From an uncultured Bacteroidales bacterium (lineage in GTDB: Bacteria > Bacteroidota > Bacteroidia > Bacteroidales > UBA932), in contig CAJOHX010000007.1 in assembly GCA_905234475.1 (NCBI GenBank), positions 22,280-86,279 of the forward strand: a stretch of 64,000 nt of DNA. The letters run 5' to 3'. A program made the translations under genes and the position numbers. The notes beneath the pieces are model-generated. The model was not told the origin of the DNA. It searched no databases and worked only from the letters and a program-made list of their open reading frames with translations. Positions 48,107 through 56,196 of this stretch are shown here, in pieces. Numbering within the stretch: position 1 is the stretch's first letter; each line of letters begins with the position of its first letter.

Positions 48107-49053
48107 CATCGCCCGAACAGGGCGGTTACCGTCCGTTCTTCCAGCCGAAGCATCCGCATGATCTGCTTGTTGCCGGCTTTGTAGTCGAAATGGAGCAGGC
48201 GGGCCATTTCCTGTTTGGCGTCCATCGTGAGGGTTTCCGGCCGGCTGCTGCCGTAGCGGTCACGGCAGAGTTGACGGACAATGGCATATAGCTCGTCGTC
48301 CGTGTAGAAGACGCTGTCTCCCAGGAGTTTGGCTATGTCGCGGTATGCCTCGACATTTCGTGAGACAAAGGAGAAATAGTTCCGGGCGTCCCGGAATACG
48401 CTTTCTCCAAAGTCCAGGTGGCAGTAGGAGACAGGAGAGATAGAACCGTCTACAAGAAGGTGATTTGCCGGGTATTCGATCGAATGACTGAGAAACAGGT
48501 CCCTTTTCTGGCGGAAGGTCAAATCTCCGTAGACGCCGTCTGACCGAAGCCGGGCGTCGGGGTTGAAGTAGAAGCGGTTGGCCCCCCATGGATAGGAGAA
48601 TGGCGTATGATTGGGGTGGACGACATACCCGTTTCTGTTGACATAGGCAATGGTATTGCGCAGGAATGACAAGTCTTCGATAGGAAAGATTTCCGCCTTG
48701 AATGCGCTCAGCTCCAAAACCCTCCCAATAGACTGGTAGTATCGGAGCAAGCGGCGTCGGAAGTGGGAAAACCATTCTTCGCCCTGCTCAACCGTCCCTT
48801 CTCCGACGAGGTGGAGGTGGTTGCGCATCACTTCGAAGGTGATGACGATAATGTCCGGGACCAGATAGGTGCAGAGGGCAACAAGATTCATGGCAAAGCG
48901 GAAATCCGCTTCATTCTCAAAGAGTTGTGCTGCAGCGTCTCCCGGCGTGCAAAGATGAAAAAAAGGTCCCCGCGAAGAGAAGAGCCTTTCGCATTGGTAT
49001 TCCTGCTCCTGATATGTCAGAAGGCGGGGCTGTCTGGAAGTAAAGTCTTTCAT
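48106..49053 (-). CDS. REP-associated tyrosine transposase-like protein (RAYT, Y1/HUH)
   Basis: 315 aa. The N-terminal domain is an IS200-type HUH nuclease: VITFEVMRNHLHLVGEG carries the HxH metal ligands (about 79-81), and the catalytic tyrosine is probably in HFRRRLLRYYQSIGR (about 95-111). The C-terminal about 50 residues (TMDAKQEMARLLHFDYKAGNKQIMRMLRLEERTVTALFG) form a helix-turn-helix extension, as in many Bacteroidota RAYTs. Length fits the RAYT class more than IS200 TnpA (about 150 aa). REP-like repeats lie on both sides and nowhere near a partner tnpB. The start at 49053 is supported by a -7 box 5 nt upstream. Likely domesticated enzyme that moves the 51-bp repeats. Confidence 0.8.
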   Translation of the reverse strand: MKDFTSRQPRLLTYQEQEYQCERLFSSRGPFFHLCTPGDAAAQLFENEADFRFAMNLVALCTYLVPDIIVITFEVMRNHLHLVGEGTVEQGEEWFSHFRRRLLRYYQSIGRVLELSAFKAEIFPIEDLSFLRNTIAYVNRNGYVVHPNHTPFSYPWGANRFYFNPDARLRSDGVYGDLTFRQKRDLFLSHSIEYPANHLLVDGSISPVSYCHLDFGESVFRDARNYFSFVSRNVEAYRDIAKLLGDSVFYTDDELYAIVRQLCRDRYGSSRPETLTMDAKQEMARLLHFDYKAGNKQIMRMLRLEERTVTALFGR

Positions 49054-49058
49054 GGCGG

Positions 49059-49066
49059 CAAAGCTA
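49059..49066 (-). promoter_or_regulatory. -7 box for the RAYT gene, leaderless
   Basis: Minus-strand TAGCTTTG followed by 5 nt (ccgcc) and the ATG. Same geometry as rlmN. Confidence 0.5.
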
Positions 49067-49348
49067 CGGAGAACGATCCGTTTCCCTGCTACAATAAACG
49101 TTTAATTTCCAGTTCCTTAAGCAACTCTATCGGCATCAATGTCTTGCGAAAAGAAAACATAGCATCGGAACGGATAAAAAGGGGGCAACCGCCGCACAAA
49201 CTACCGCGTTTCTTTCAAGGAAAGTGGTTGCCGGGAGCGCTGGGGCCCGGATTTGCTCCCGGCAGCCGTTTTTTCCGCCTCCCGGGAGCGCTGGCATACC
49301 ATTTTGCTCCCCGCGGCCGCTTCCCGCCGGCTCCGGCCAGGAAGCGGG
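49067..49348. other. Gap between RAYT and MBL genes with repeats
   Basis: About 280 bp without a gene. It holds a TAAACGTTTA palindrome (49095-49104), about 100 bp of AT-richer sequence that may carry regulatory signals for the RAYT gene, and two 51-bp REP-like copies (49231-49331). Confidence 0.5.
49231..49331. repeat. 51-bp REP-like repeat, locus 3 (upstream of the RAYT gene)
   Basis: Two copies 51 bp apart (CCGGGAGCG at 49231 and 49282) in the same orientation as locus 2. The first is nearly identical to the locus 2 copies; the second has diverged in the loop (gcataccattttgctcccc). Confidence 0.88.
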
Positions 49349-50176
49349 CTACAGCACGAACATCGGCGAGGGGGTCATACGCGGGAGGGGGCAGAGGCGC
49401 GGGGGACGGGCGTCGGATTCGGCGTAAAGCTCCTGGAGAACGTCGGCGCTTGCCTGCCAGGCGAGTTCGGGGGTATTGTTGTGCTCGCTGAGGTGGCAGA
49501 GGAAGACGTTGCGCAGGCCCGGGTGCGCGAAGTCGCGCAGAGCCTGGGCGCATTCTTCGTTGGAAAGGTGCCCGCTGCCGCCGCAGATGCGGTCCTGCAG
49601 CTCCTTGGGATAGGGCCCGTGGCGGAGCATGTACAGGTCGTAGTTGGACTCGACGACCACCGTGTCCGCCTGGCGGGCGAAGCTCAGCGCCTGCGGCACC
49701 ATCCGCCCGATGTCGGTCATGATCACGAACTTATGCTCGTCCAGCATCAGGGCGTAGCCGTAGGTGCAGGAGGCGTCGTGCGGGACTTCGAAATACTGTG
49801 CCCGGATGCGTCCGGGCACCAGCTCGTTCCAGCCGGGCGCGAGCGCGCGGCGGCAGGGGCCGAAATACTCGCCCGTGATGAAATGGTGCGACAGGGCATT
49901 TCCCAACGCGGGCGGCGTCCAGACGGGCTTGCGGAGGTGCTTGCAGTAGGAGCCCAGCGAACGGATGTGGTCGTTGTGGTCGTGGGTGACCAGCAGGCCC
50001 GCGAAATCGTCGAAGCAGAGCCCCTCGCGCTCCAGCTCCTTCTTGAGCCGGCGCGGGCTGAAGCCGGCGTCCACCAGCACGCCCGCCTCGCAGGCGTCAA
50101 TCTCGTTGAAAATCCCGATGAAATAGCAGTTGCCGCAGCTGCCGGACGAAAACGACTTGAACTTAATTGTTTTCAT
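49349..50176 (-). CDS. MBL-fold metallo-hydrolase (YycJ/WalJ-like)
   Basis: 275 aa from ATG 50176. Metallo-beta-lactamase fold: FSSGSCGNCYFIG at the N-terminus is the YycJ/WalJ signature. The metal site is LLVTHDHNDHIRSLG (HxHxDH), with VPHDASCTYGYALM, VIMTDIG and late HLSEHNN. Homologues have phosphodiesterase or nuclease activity and link to cell-wall or DNA metabolism in Firmicutes; the Bacteroidota role is not established. It overlaps the TPR gene's last codons by 14 bp, so translation is coupled. Confidence 0.9.
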   Translation of the reverse strand: MKTIKFKSFSSGSCGNCYFIGIFNEIDACEAGVLVDAGFSPRRLKKELEREGLCFDDFAGLLVTHDHNDHIRSLGSYCKHLRKPVWTPPALGNALSHHFITGEYFGPCRRALAPGWNELVPGRIRAQYFEVPHDASCTYGYALMLDEHKFVIMTDIGRMVPQALSFARQADTVVVESNYDLYMLRHGPYPKELQDRICGGSGHLSNEECAQALRDFAHPGLRNVFLCHLSEHNNTPELAWQASADVLQELYAESDARPPRLCPLPRMTPSPMFVL

Positions 50177-52142
50177 CCGTGCAGTATTTGGCAATCACGC
50201 TGTAGGAGTCCGCGACGCCGAGCTCGCCGGCGCGGGACAGGTCGATGCAGCCTTTCTCCTTGTCTTTCAGATAAATGAGCACGAGTCCACGGTTGTAGTA
50301 GGCGTCCCCCATGTTGGGGTAGAGCTTGATGGCCATGTCGTAGTTGTCGAGCGCCTCAACGAAGCGTGACGACAGGCATTCGAGGTTGCCCAGGTCGAAG
50401 TACAGGTACGGGATGTCGGGCAGGATGGACAGCGCCTCCCGGATGTCGGCGATGGCCTCCGAGTAGTCGTAGGTGCGCGCCACGCGGTCGCTCACGCGGG
50501 CCCGGGCGGCGCCGTCGGTGTCCATCGAGAGCGTCTGGACGTTGCCTTCGAGCGAAGCGATGAAGTCGATCATCTCCGCTTTCAGCACGCCGCGGTTCAT
50601 CAGGTAGAAGGCCTTGTAGTAGCGGGCATAGCGGTCCCGCTCCCCGTCGTCCTCCGCGGCGCCGACCGCCCGGTCGAACCAGCTCAGGGCGGAGTTGAAC
50701 TGCTTGCGCTGCAGCTCCTGGAGGCCTTTGACGAAGTATTCCTCGGCGTTGGCCGTGAAGAGGTAATTGTCCGTGCCGGTGCTCTCCGTGTTGCCGAGGG
50801 TGATCGGCGTCGGGGCGGCGTCGATGAAGCGGTCGATCAGGACGTTCTCATACTGGCGGGAGAGGGCCACGCTGCGGTTTTCCTTCTCCGGCGCCAGGCT
50901 GAAGCGGTACAGCGGCCGCAGCCGGATGTCGATGTCGCGGTGCTGCAGGAGCTCGTTGTCGAAGTCCTTCTTGGCAAAGTCGGCGTCCAGGGCCAGCAGC
51001 GAATTGTACTGGCGCGTGGTGTCGGCCAGCGCGGCCTCGCCGCCGCGCGCACGGTAGTCGCGGACCTTCTGCTGGGCCGTCTGGTAATCCGCCCGCGACT
51101 CGCGCGTGCGGCCGAGCATATTCTCCACATAGGAGCGGTTGAGGTAGGCCTTGGCGAAATCGGGATAGAGCTCGATGGATTTGTTGTAGTCCTCCAGCGC
51201 ATCCTGCCAGCGGCCCATCTCCACGAAGATGGCGGCGCGGTTGTAGTGCGCCAGGACGTTGCCGGGGTTGATGTTGATCACCCGGTCCATGTCCGCGAGC
51301 GCCTCCTCGAAGGCGCCAACCTGGGCGTAGATGAGGCTGCGGTTGTAGAGCGTGAGGGCATTGCCGGGCTCGTAGTCGAGCACGGTGTCGAGATCCGCCA
51401 TCGCCTCGTTGTAGCGCTTTTGCTCATAGTAGATCAGCGCACGGTTGAAGAAGGCGAAGGTGTTCGCCCCGTCCAGCTCGATGGCGCGGTCCAGGTCCTC
51501 GAGCGCCTCGTCGTAGCGTCCCAGGTCGGAATAGACCCGCGCCCGGCGCACAAAGCCTTCGGGCTCGAATCGGTCAATGCGGATGGCCTGGTTGTAATCC
51601 TCCAGCGCCTTGGTGGTGTCGGACAGGAACAGGTGGCAGGCCCCGCGGTTGAGGTATGCGGAAGGGTCCCGGGGCTCCTTCTTGATATAATAGTTGAAGT
51701 CCTCGAGGGCCTCTTCGAAGCGTTGCGAAAGGAAATAGGCCACGCCGCGCGAGAAATATACGCCGATCTGTCCGGGCCGCAGCTCGATGGCCCGGCCGAA
51801 GTCGCGGAACGCGGCGTCGTAGTCGCCGAAACGGCTCTCCGTGATCGCCCGGTAGTGGTAGCCGTTGGTGAACACGGGGTTGAGGCGGACAGAAGTGTTG
51901 AAATCCGTCTGCGCGCCGCGCAGGTCGCCGAGGTTGTATTTCGCGATGCCGCGGAAGAAGAAACTCCAGTAGTCCGTGGTGTCCAGCCGCGCGAGGACGT
52001 TGAAATTCTCGATGGCCTGGGCGTACCTGCCGTCGGACAAGGCCTGGCGTCCCCGCCACATGAAGACATCCTTGTCGTACTGGGCGAGGGCGAAAGTTGC
52101 TCCGAGAAGCAACAAGGCCATGGTCAGGAGAAACTTTTTCAT
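50163..52142 (-). CDS. Exported tetratricopeptide-repeat protein
   Basis: 659 aa from ATG 52142. Signal peptide KKFLLTMALLLLGATFALAQ. At least ten TPR units occupy about residues 30-370 (for example SAYLNRGACHLFLSDTTKALEDYNQAI, AFFNRALIYYEQKRYNEAMADLDTVL). A non-TPR stretch covers about 375-480, and further TPRs follow toward the C-terminus (DAYYNRGLVLIYLKDKEKGCIDLSRAGELG). Likely periplasmic scaffold. The upstream -7 box (minus strand, 52151-52158) is 8 nt before the ATG. Confidence 0.9.
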   Translation of the reverse strand: MKKFLLTMALLLLGATFALAQYDKDVFMWRGRQALSDGRYAQAIENFNVLARLDTTDYWSFFFRGIAKYNLGDLRGAQTDFNTSVRLNPVFTNGYHYRAITESRFGDYDAAFRDFGRAIELRPGQIGVYFSRGVAYFLSQRFEEALEDFNYYIKKEPRDPSAYLNRGACHLFLSDTTKALEDYNQAIRIDRFEPEGFVRRARVYSDLGRYDEALEDLDRAIELDGANTFAFFNRALIYYEQKRYNEAMADLDTVLDYEPGNALTLYNRSLIYAQVGAFEEALADMDRVININPGNVLAHYNRAAIFVEMGRWQDALEDYNKSIELYPDFAKAYLNRSYVENMLGRTRESRADYQTAQQKVRDYRARGGEAALADTTRQYNSLLALDADFAKKDFDNELLQHRDIDIRLRPLYRFSLAPEKENRSVALSRQYENVLIDRFIDAAPTPITLGNTESTGTDNYLFTANAEEYFVKGLQELQRKQFNSALSWFDRAVGAAEDDGERDRYARYYKAFYLMNRGVLKAEMIDFIASLEGNVQTLSMDTDGAARARVSDRVARTYDYSEAIADIREALSILPDIPYLYFDLGNLECLSSRFVEALDNYDMAIKLYPNMGDAYYNRGLVLIYLKDKEKGCIDLSRAGELGVADSYSVIAKYCTDENN

Positions 52143-52158
52143 TATTTTTGCAAAGATA
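52143..52158. promoter_or_regulatory. Face-to-face -7 boxes TATTTTTG/CAAAGATA
   Basis: Plus-strand TATTTTTG (52143-52150) for the M28-like gene directly abuts minus-strand TATCTTTG (52151-52158) for the TPR gene. Two opposed promoters share one 16-bp segment. Confidence 0.6.
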
Positions 52159-52177
52159 ATCAATAATCGGACCCGAA

Positions 52178-53044
52178 TTGAAGCGTATCCTCATTTTTGT
52201 CGTCACCTGCCTGCTGGCCGCCGCCCCCCTCAGGGGACAGGACCTCGCCCGGCAATTGGCGGCGGAGGTGACCTTCCTCGCCGACTCCCTGCAGGCGGGA
52301 CGCGGGTTCGGCGCCGCCGGCAACCAGTCGGCGGCCTTCTACCTCCTCCGCCAGCTGCGTGACGCCGGCCTGCGCACCACCGTCCAGTCGTTCTCCGAAG
52401 GGGGGCGCAGCGGCCACAACGTCGTGGCCGTGACGCCCGGCTGGTACCGGCGCTACATCGTCGTGGGCGCCTATTTCGACGGCCTCGGCACGCTCGAGGG
52501 CCGGATGTACCCGGGGGCCGATTCCAACGGTTCGGGCGTGGCTGCCTTGATCTCCCTGGCCCGGCGCCTGCCGGAATGCTGCCACGGCGAAGTGGGGCTC
52601 GTGTTCGTGGCCTTCGACGGCCACAATGCCGACCTGTCCGGCTCGCGCGCCTTCCTGGAGCGCTACCGCCGCGATTTCCCCATGTCCCTGATGGTCAACC
52701 TCGACATCCTCGGCTCCTCGCAGGCGCCGCTGCGCAAGGACCATCCCGACTACCTCATCGCCCTGGGCGGCGAGCGCTACCGCTTCGCCATCGAGTCCGC
52801 CAACCGCGGCCCGCGCCTGGAGCTGGGCTGGGACTACTACGGCAGCAAGAGTTTCACGGACCTCTTCTACCGCAAGGTCAGCGACCAGCGCTGGTTCCTG
52901 GACGCCGGCATCCCCGCCGTCATGTTCACCTCCGGCATCACGATGGACACCAACAAGCCCGGCGACACCGCCGAACTTCTCGACTACGCCCTGCTGGAGC
53001 GCCGCGTCCTGCTGATCGAGACCTGGCTCCGGGGGATGCTGTAG
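52178..53044 (+). CDS. M28-peptidase homologue lacking metal ligands
   Basis: 288 aa, starting at TTG 52178 with signal peptide KRILIFVVTCLLAAAPLRGQ. The fold is clear: NQSAAFYLLRQLRDAGL, VVGAYFDGLGTLEG, YPGADSNGSGVAALISLA, LVFVAFDGHNADLSGSRAFL, VNLDILG, and IPAVMFTSGITMDTNKPGDT. Compared with active M28 enzymes the zinc ligands are changed: GAHxD is GAYFD, the bridging Asp of DDNASG is Ser, the catalytic Glu pair EExGLxGS is HNADLSGS, and the last His is gone. Only the Asp in NLDILG remains. Probably a non-catalytic binding protein. Confidence 0.82.
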   Translation: MKRILIFVVTCLLAAAPLRGQDLARQLAAEVTFLADSLQAGRGFGAAGNQSAAFYLLRQLRDAGLRTTVQSFSEGGRSGHNVVAVTPGWYRRYIVVGAYFDGLGTLEGRMYPGADSNGSGVAALISLARRLPECCHGEVGLVFVAFDGHNADLSGSRAFLERYRRDFPMSLMVNLDILGSSQAPLRKDHPDYLIALGGERYRFAIESANRGPRLELGWDYYGSKSFTDLFYRKVSDQRWFLDAGIPAVMFTSGITMDTNKPGDTAELLDYALLERRVLLIETWLRGML

Positions 53045-53227
53045 CCTGCTTTCCGGCCGGGGTCGGGTGCAGAAGAACGGCGGGGCAACCGCCTTCCAGC
53101 CTGGGCTGGGGCGGAGCAATGGCGGAGCAGCGGCTTCCCGGCTAAAATCGGGTGGGGAAGCGGCCAGCAGGAAGCAGCTGGCAGAACGCGGCCGCGGGGG
53201 AAGGGCGGGATTATTCTGGATTATTGT
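53045..53227. other. GC-rich gap with short inverted repeats
   Basis: About 180 bp. GGCGGggcaaCCGCC and GCTTCCC...GGGGAAGC stems are visible; no gene. Possibly eroded repeat copies or a 3' hairpin of the M28-like gene. Confidence 0.4.
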
Positions 53228-53235
53228 TATCTTTG
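53228..53235 (+). promoter_or_regulatory. -7 box for pgi
   Basis: TATCTTTG, exact TAnnTTTG, 34 nt before ATG 53270. Confidence 0.6.
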
Positions 53236-53269
53236 TAAGATTTAACGCGTACAATCAATTATCAACGAT

Positions 53270-54598
53270 ATGGTCAAAGTCAATGTAGGAGGCTGCAGCT
53301 CCTTTGTCAAAGATGCAGATTATCAGAATTATGTCCAGAAAGCGCTGGCGGCGTATGACGTGCTGATGGCCGAGTCCGGCCCCGGCAATGATTTCCTTGG
53401 GTGGAAGACCCTTCCGGTGGACATCCCCGATTCGCTGATCGACGAATGCGAGGGGATCCGCGACGCATGGGCTGCCAAGGACGTGGACCTGGTGGTCGTG
53501 ATCGGCATCGGTGGCAGCTACCTGGGCGCCCGCTGCGCCATCGAGGCCCTTTCGCACGGCTTCATTCGCAAGGAGGGCGTGCCGCAGATCGTCTATGCCG
53601 GAAGCAACCTTTCCGAGGACTACCTCGCGGAGCTGATGGACCTCGCCGCGACGCGCAACACCGCCTGCGTGGTGATCTCCAAGTCCGGCACTACCACCGA
53701 GCCGGCCGTCGCCTTCCGCATTGTCAAGGAATACATTGAGAAGACCTACGGCAAGGCCGAGGCCGCCACCCGCATCGTCGCCATCACCGACGCCGCGCGG
53801 GGCGCACTCAAGACCCTGGCCACCCAGGAGGGCTACAAGACCTTCGTCGTGCCCGACAACGTAGGCGGCCGCTACAGCGTCCTCACCCCGGTGGGCATCC
53901 TGCCGATTGTCCTGGCCGGCTTCGACATGCGCGCCATGCTGCGCGGCGCCGCCGCCCAGCGCGAGGCCCTGCTCGTCAAGTCCGAGGACAACCCGGCCGT
54001 GCAGTATGCCGCCATGCGCAACCTGCTCTATGCCGGGCTGGGCAAGAAGGTGGAGGTCCTCGTGACCTTCAACCCCAAGCTCCAGTACCTGGGCGAATGG
54101 TGGAAGCAGCTCTACGGCGAGTCCGAGGGCAAGGACGGCAAGGGCATCTTCCCGGCCTCCGTCGTCTGCACCACCGATCTCCACTCGATGGGCCAGTATA
54201 TCCAGGAAGGCGAGCGCCTCCTGTTCGAGACCACCGTGACCGTGATGAACGCGCACCGCGAGGTGATCGTGGGCCCGGACGAGCAGAATCTCGACCAGCT
54301 CAACTATCTCGCCGGCCGCCATGTCGAGCACTGCAACAAGATGGCGCAGCTGGGCACCAAGCTGGCCCACATCGACGGCGGCGTGCCCCAGATGGACATT
54401 TCCGTGGAGCGGCTGGACGAGGAGTCCCTCGGCGCGCTGTTCTATTTCTTCGAGTTTGCCTGCGGCGTGAGCGCCTACCTGCTGGGGGTCAATCCCTTCA
54501 ACCAGCCGGGTGTGGAGGCGTACAAGAAGAACATGTTCGCGCTGCTGAGCAAGCCGGGCTATGAAGCCCAGTCCGAAGCGCTTCTCGCGCGCCTGTAG
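53270..54598 (+). CDS. pgi: Glucose-6-phosphate isomerase
   Basis: Interconverts glucose 6-phosphate and fructose 6-phosphate in glycolysis. 442 aa, matching the short bacterial Pgi class (Bacillus/Bacteroidota type). Phosphate-binding VVIGIGGSYLGARCAIEAL and VISKSGTTTEPAVAF, DNVGGRYSVLTPVGILP, the GQYIQEGE block, and the final helix with catalytic Lys in NQPGVEAYKKNMF. A palindromic repeat follows 7 bp after the stop and may act as a shared 3' hairpin for this gene and the convergent lipoprotein gene. Confidence 0.96.
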   Translation: MVKVNVGGCSSFVKDADYQNYVQKALAAYDVLMAESGPGNDFLGWKTLPVDIPDSLIDECEGIRDAWAAKDVDLVVVIGIGGSYLGARCAIEALSHGFIRKEGVPQIVYAGSNLSEDYLAELMDLAATRNTACVVISKSGTTTEPAVAFRIVKEYIEKTYGKAEAATRIVAITDAARGALKTLATQEGYKTFVVPDNVGGRYSVLTPVGILPIVLAGFDMRAMLRGAAAQREALLVKSEDNPAVQYAAMRNLLYAGLGKKVEVLVTFNPKLQYLGEWWKQLYGESEGKDGKGIFPASVVCTTDLHSMGQYIQEGERLLFETTVTVMNAHREVIVGPDEQNLDQLNYLAGRHVEHCNKMAQLGTKLAHIDGGVPQMDISVERLDEESLGALFYFFEFACGVSAYLLGVNPFNQPGVEAYKKNMFALLSKPGYEAQSEALLARL

Positions 54599-54605
54599 TC
54601 GCGGG

Positions 54606-54632
54606 CGTCATCCCGGACCTGATCCGGGATCT
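54606..54632. repeat. GTCATC-hairpin repeat between pgi and the convergent lipoprotein gene
   Basis: CGTCATCCCGGA cctga TCCGGGATCT; its right end touches the TAG stop (54631-54633, minus strand) of the lipoprotein gene. Confidence 0.8.
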
Positions 54633-55710
54633 AGTTGTTGAATTGATATTCAGTAGGGGCCTTGAGTCCGGGTATTCCATAGTACGCGGACACAAGGTCC
54701 CCTTTTATGTATACCTTCCTGCCCAGCAGGTCCGGGTGGTCCTGCAGGTTGAGTGCGTCGCGGAGCTCCCCGGCGCGCAGCTCCACGGACAGGCAGCGGT
54801 CCTTGTCGGTGGTGGAGGCCTTGGTGCCCAGGACGAGGTTGGTGTTTTTGGTGAACGGGGGATCGAAGGCGATCTTGCCCGTGTTCGTGGCCACGCCGAC
54901 GATGTAGCCCGCCACCCATACTCCTTTTTCACCTGCGCGTGTGCGGGCGGTGGGGACGTCGTAGGCCTGGGCGATGTCGCCGGCGCCGGCGCCTCCGGGC
55001 GTGAAGGTCTCGGAGAGCCAGGTCCGGGCGGTGTCGAGCTGCAGGGAGATGCCGCCCGAGCGCGTGCCCACGTTGGCGCAGAGGCGGATCGACAGGATCT
55101 GCCGCGGTTCCAGCGTGCGGGCGAAGAGGGTCTGCCGGTAGCCGCCCTCGTCCAGCTCGACGGCGACGGTCCCGGGGAGGAAGAAGGCGGTGCGCTGCTC
55201 GTCGTAGGGGTGGTCCAGGCTGCCTCCGGCGCCGCTCAGGCGCAGGCTGCCGCCGGAAAAGGCTTTCCGGAAACTGTCATCCACCGCCAGGCGGAGGCCG
55301 CAGTTGAGCTGGGTGCAGGACAGGGCCACGGCGACCTCGGCGTCGGCCGCGACGCTGACGACCTGCGTGTCGCCCCACTGGGGTGCGTCGTACGCCGGTG
55401 CGTCGAAAGCGGCCGACACGGCGCTGACGGTGTAGGCCCCCGCGGGCACGGTCAGCTCGTCCGGGGCGCGTTCGTAGGAGCCGTCGTACCAGACTTTGCC
55501 GGCGGCGTCGGTGACCGTGAGGCAGAAGGATCCCACGTCGGGCAGGGGCTCGCCTGCGCGGGTGGAGGCGGGGAAGGGGTCCCGGAGGGTGATGAGCAGG
55601 GTGCCGGTCCGGCTTTGCCGGAAATAGTCCCGGCAGGCGGTGCCCGCCAGGAGCAGCAGGGCGGCGAGGGCTGCCGCAGGGAGGAGGATGGGTGTCTTTG
55701 TCGTCTTCAT
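54631..55710 (-). CDS. DUF4493/DUF6359-like lipoprotein
   Basis: 359 aa from ATG 55710; lipobox LLLLAGTAC. N-part (about 35-220) has the DUF4493 pattern (GTLLITLRDPFPASTRAG...FCLTVTDAAGKVWYDGSYERAPDELTVPAGAYTVSAVSA). C-part (about 255-359) matches DUF6359: VWVAGYIVGVATN, NLVLGTKAST, CLSVELRAGELRDALNLQDHPDLLGRKVYIKGDLVSAYYGIPGLKAPTEY. The C-part is a small beta domain of OB-like appearance. Presumed surface lipoprotein of unknown function, not part of the main accessory cluster. Confidence 0.78.
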   Translation of the reverse strand: MKTTKTPILLPAAALAALLLLAGTACRDYFRQSRTGTLLITLRDPFPASTRAGEPLPDVGSFCLTVTDAAGKVWYDGSYERAPDELTVPAGAYTVSAVSAAFDAPAYDAPQWGDTQVVSVAADAEVAVALSCTQLNCGLRLAVDDSFRKAFSGGSLRLSGAGGSLDHPYDEQRTAFFLPGTVAVELDEGGYRQTLFARTLEPRQILSIRLCANVGTRSGGISLQLDTARTWLSETFTPGGAGAGDIAQAYDVPTARTRAGEKGVWVAGYIVGVATNTGKIAFDPPFTKNTNLVLGTKASTTDKDRCLSVELRAGELRDALNLQDHPDLLGRKVYIKGDLVSAYYGIPGLKAPTEYQFNN

Positions 55711-55813
55711 AGCACGTTCCATTTTCGCCGCAAGATGGCAAAAATCCCGACACCCGACCGTCTGAAACTTAAAAAGTACGTTTAATTAAACGTTTCACTT
55801 GTTTTTTGTTTTC

Positions 55814-55939
55814 GTCAGCTGGCAGGCTCGCCACGCAAACCTTCGCTTCGCTCATCCCTCCCACGCCTTCGGCGCGGGCCCCTCCCGTTCACGAGGCCAC
55901 GGGCGGCCACGGGTTTGCTGTGGCGACCAGCCAGCTGAC
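55814..55939. repeat. 126-bp element with long terminal inverted repeats
   Basis: The left arm begins GTCAGCTGGC and continues with CTCGCCACGCAAACC. The right arm is its near-perfect reverse complement (GGGTTTGCTGTGGCGAC...GCCAGCTGAC), about 25 of 28 positions matching. The interior is GC-rich with a small cgCCTTCGGcg hairpin. Only one copy was noticed here. Confidence 0.6.
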
Positions 55940-55979
55940 TGCAAATTAACGGATTTCGGAGCGAAGCGACCGGGGGAGT

Positions 55980-55999
55980 CTGAGGGGAACGCCCCTCAG
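55980..55999. terminator. CTGAGGGG/CCCCTCAG hairpin
   Basis: Perfect 8-bp stem with an AACG tetraloop; no T-run follows, so function is uncertain. Confidence 0.35.
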
Positions 56000-56014
56000 T
56001 CATAGTGAAACGAA

Positions 56015-56057
56015 GATGCAACTGGCCCGGGAATGAAATTCACGGGCCAGTTGCATC
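56015..56057. terminator. Long perfect hairpin upstream of the M16 gene
   Basis: GATGCAACTGGCCCG (56015-56029) pairs perfectly with CGGGCCAGTTGCATC (56043-56057), with an inner GAAT...ATTC. A third, partial ACTGGCCCG follows at about 56063-56071, offering an alternative pairing. Could be a terminator or a regulatory RNA fold. Confidence 0.4.
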
Positions 56058-56094
56058 CCTGCGACTGGCCCGTTACTTAACCTAAACTTAAACT

Positions 56095-56193
56095 ATGAAA
56101 AACTTCGATGCTAAAGTAGAGAGTTTTTGGAATAAATGCAACACTTCGCAAGAAATTTTTTATTTTTGCGACTCAATAAAAACCATTGGTTAG
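56095..56193 (+). CDS. Possible 32-aa small protein upstream of the M16 peptidase
   Basis: ATG 56095 opens a 32-codon frame (KNFDAKVESFWNKCNTS..., ending KTIG) that stops 3 bp before the M16 start. Composition is protein-like and amphipathic, and an AT-rich TAAACTTAAACT precedes the ATG. However, the M16 promoter box (56161-56168) lies inside it, so it may be non-coding promoter sequence. No family recognised. Confidence 0.25.
   Translation: MKNFDAKVESFWNKCNTSQEIFYFCDSIKTIG
56161..56168 (+). promoter_or_regulatory. -7 box for the M16 peptidase gene
   Basis: TATTTTTG, exact TAnnTTTG, 28 nt before ATG 56197. Confidence 0.55.
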
Positions 56194-56196
56194 AAG

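Larger units (their letters stand above)
55711..56094. other. Structured intergenic region
   Basis: About 380 bp without a recognised gene. It contains the 16-bp palindrome ACGTTTAATTAAACGT (55778-55793), a 126-bp element with long terminal inverted repeats (55814-55939), a GAGGGG/CCCCTC hairpin (55980-55999) and a 15-bp perfect stem (56015-56057). The density of structure suggests an RNA element or a miniature mobile element plus a terminator. Confidence 0.5.
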
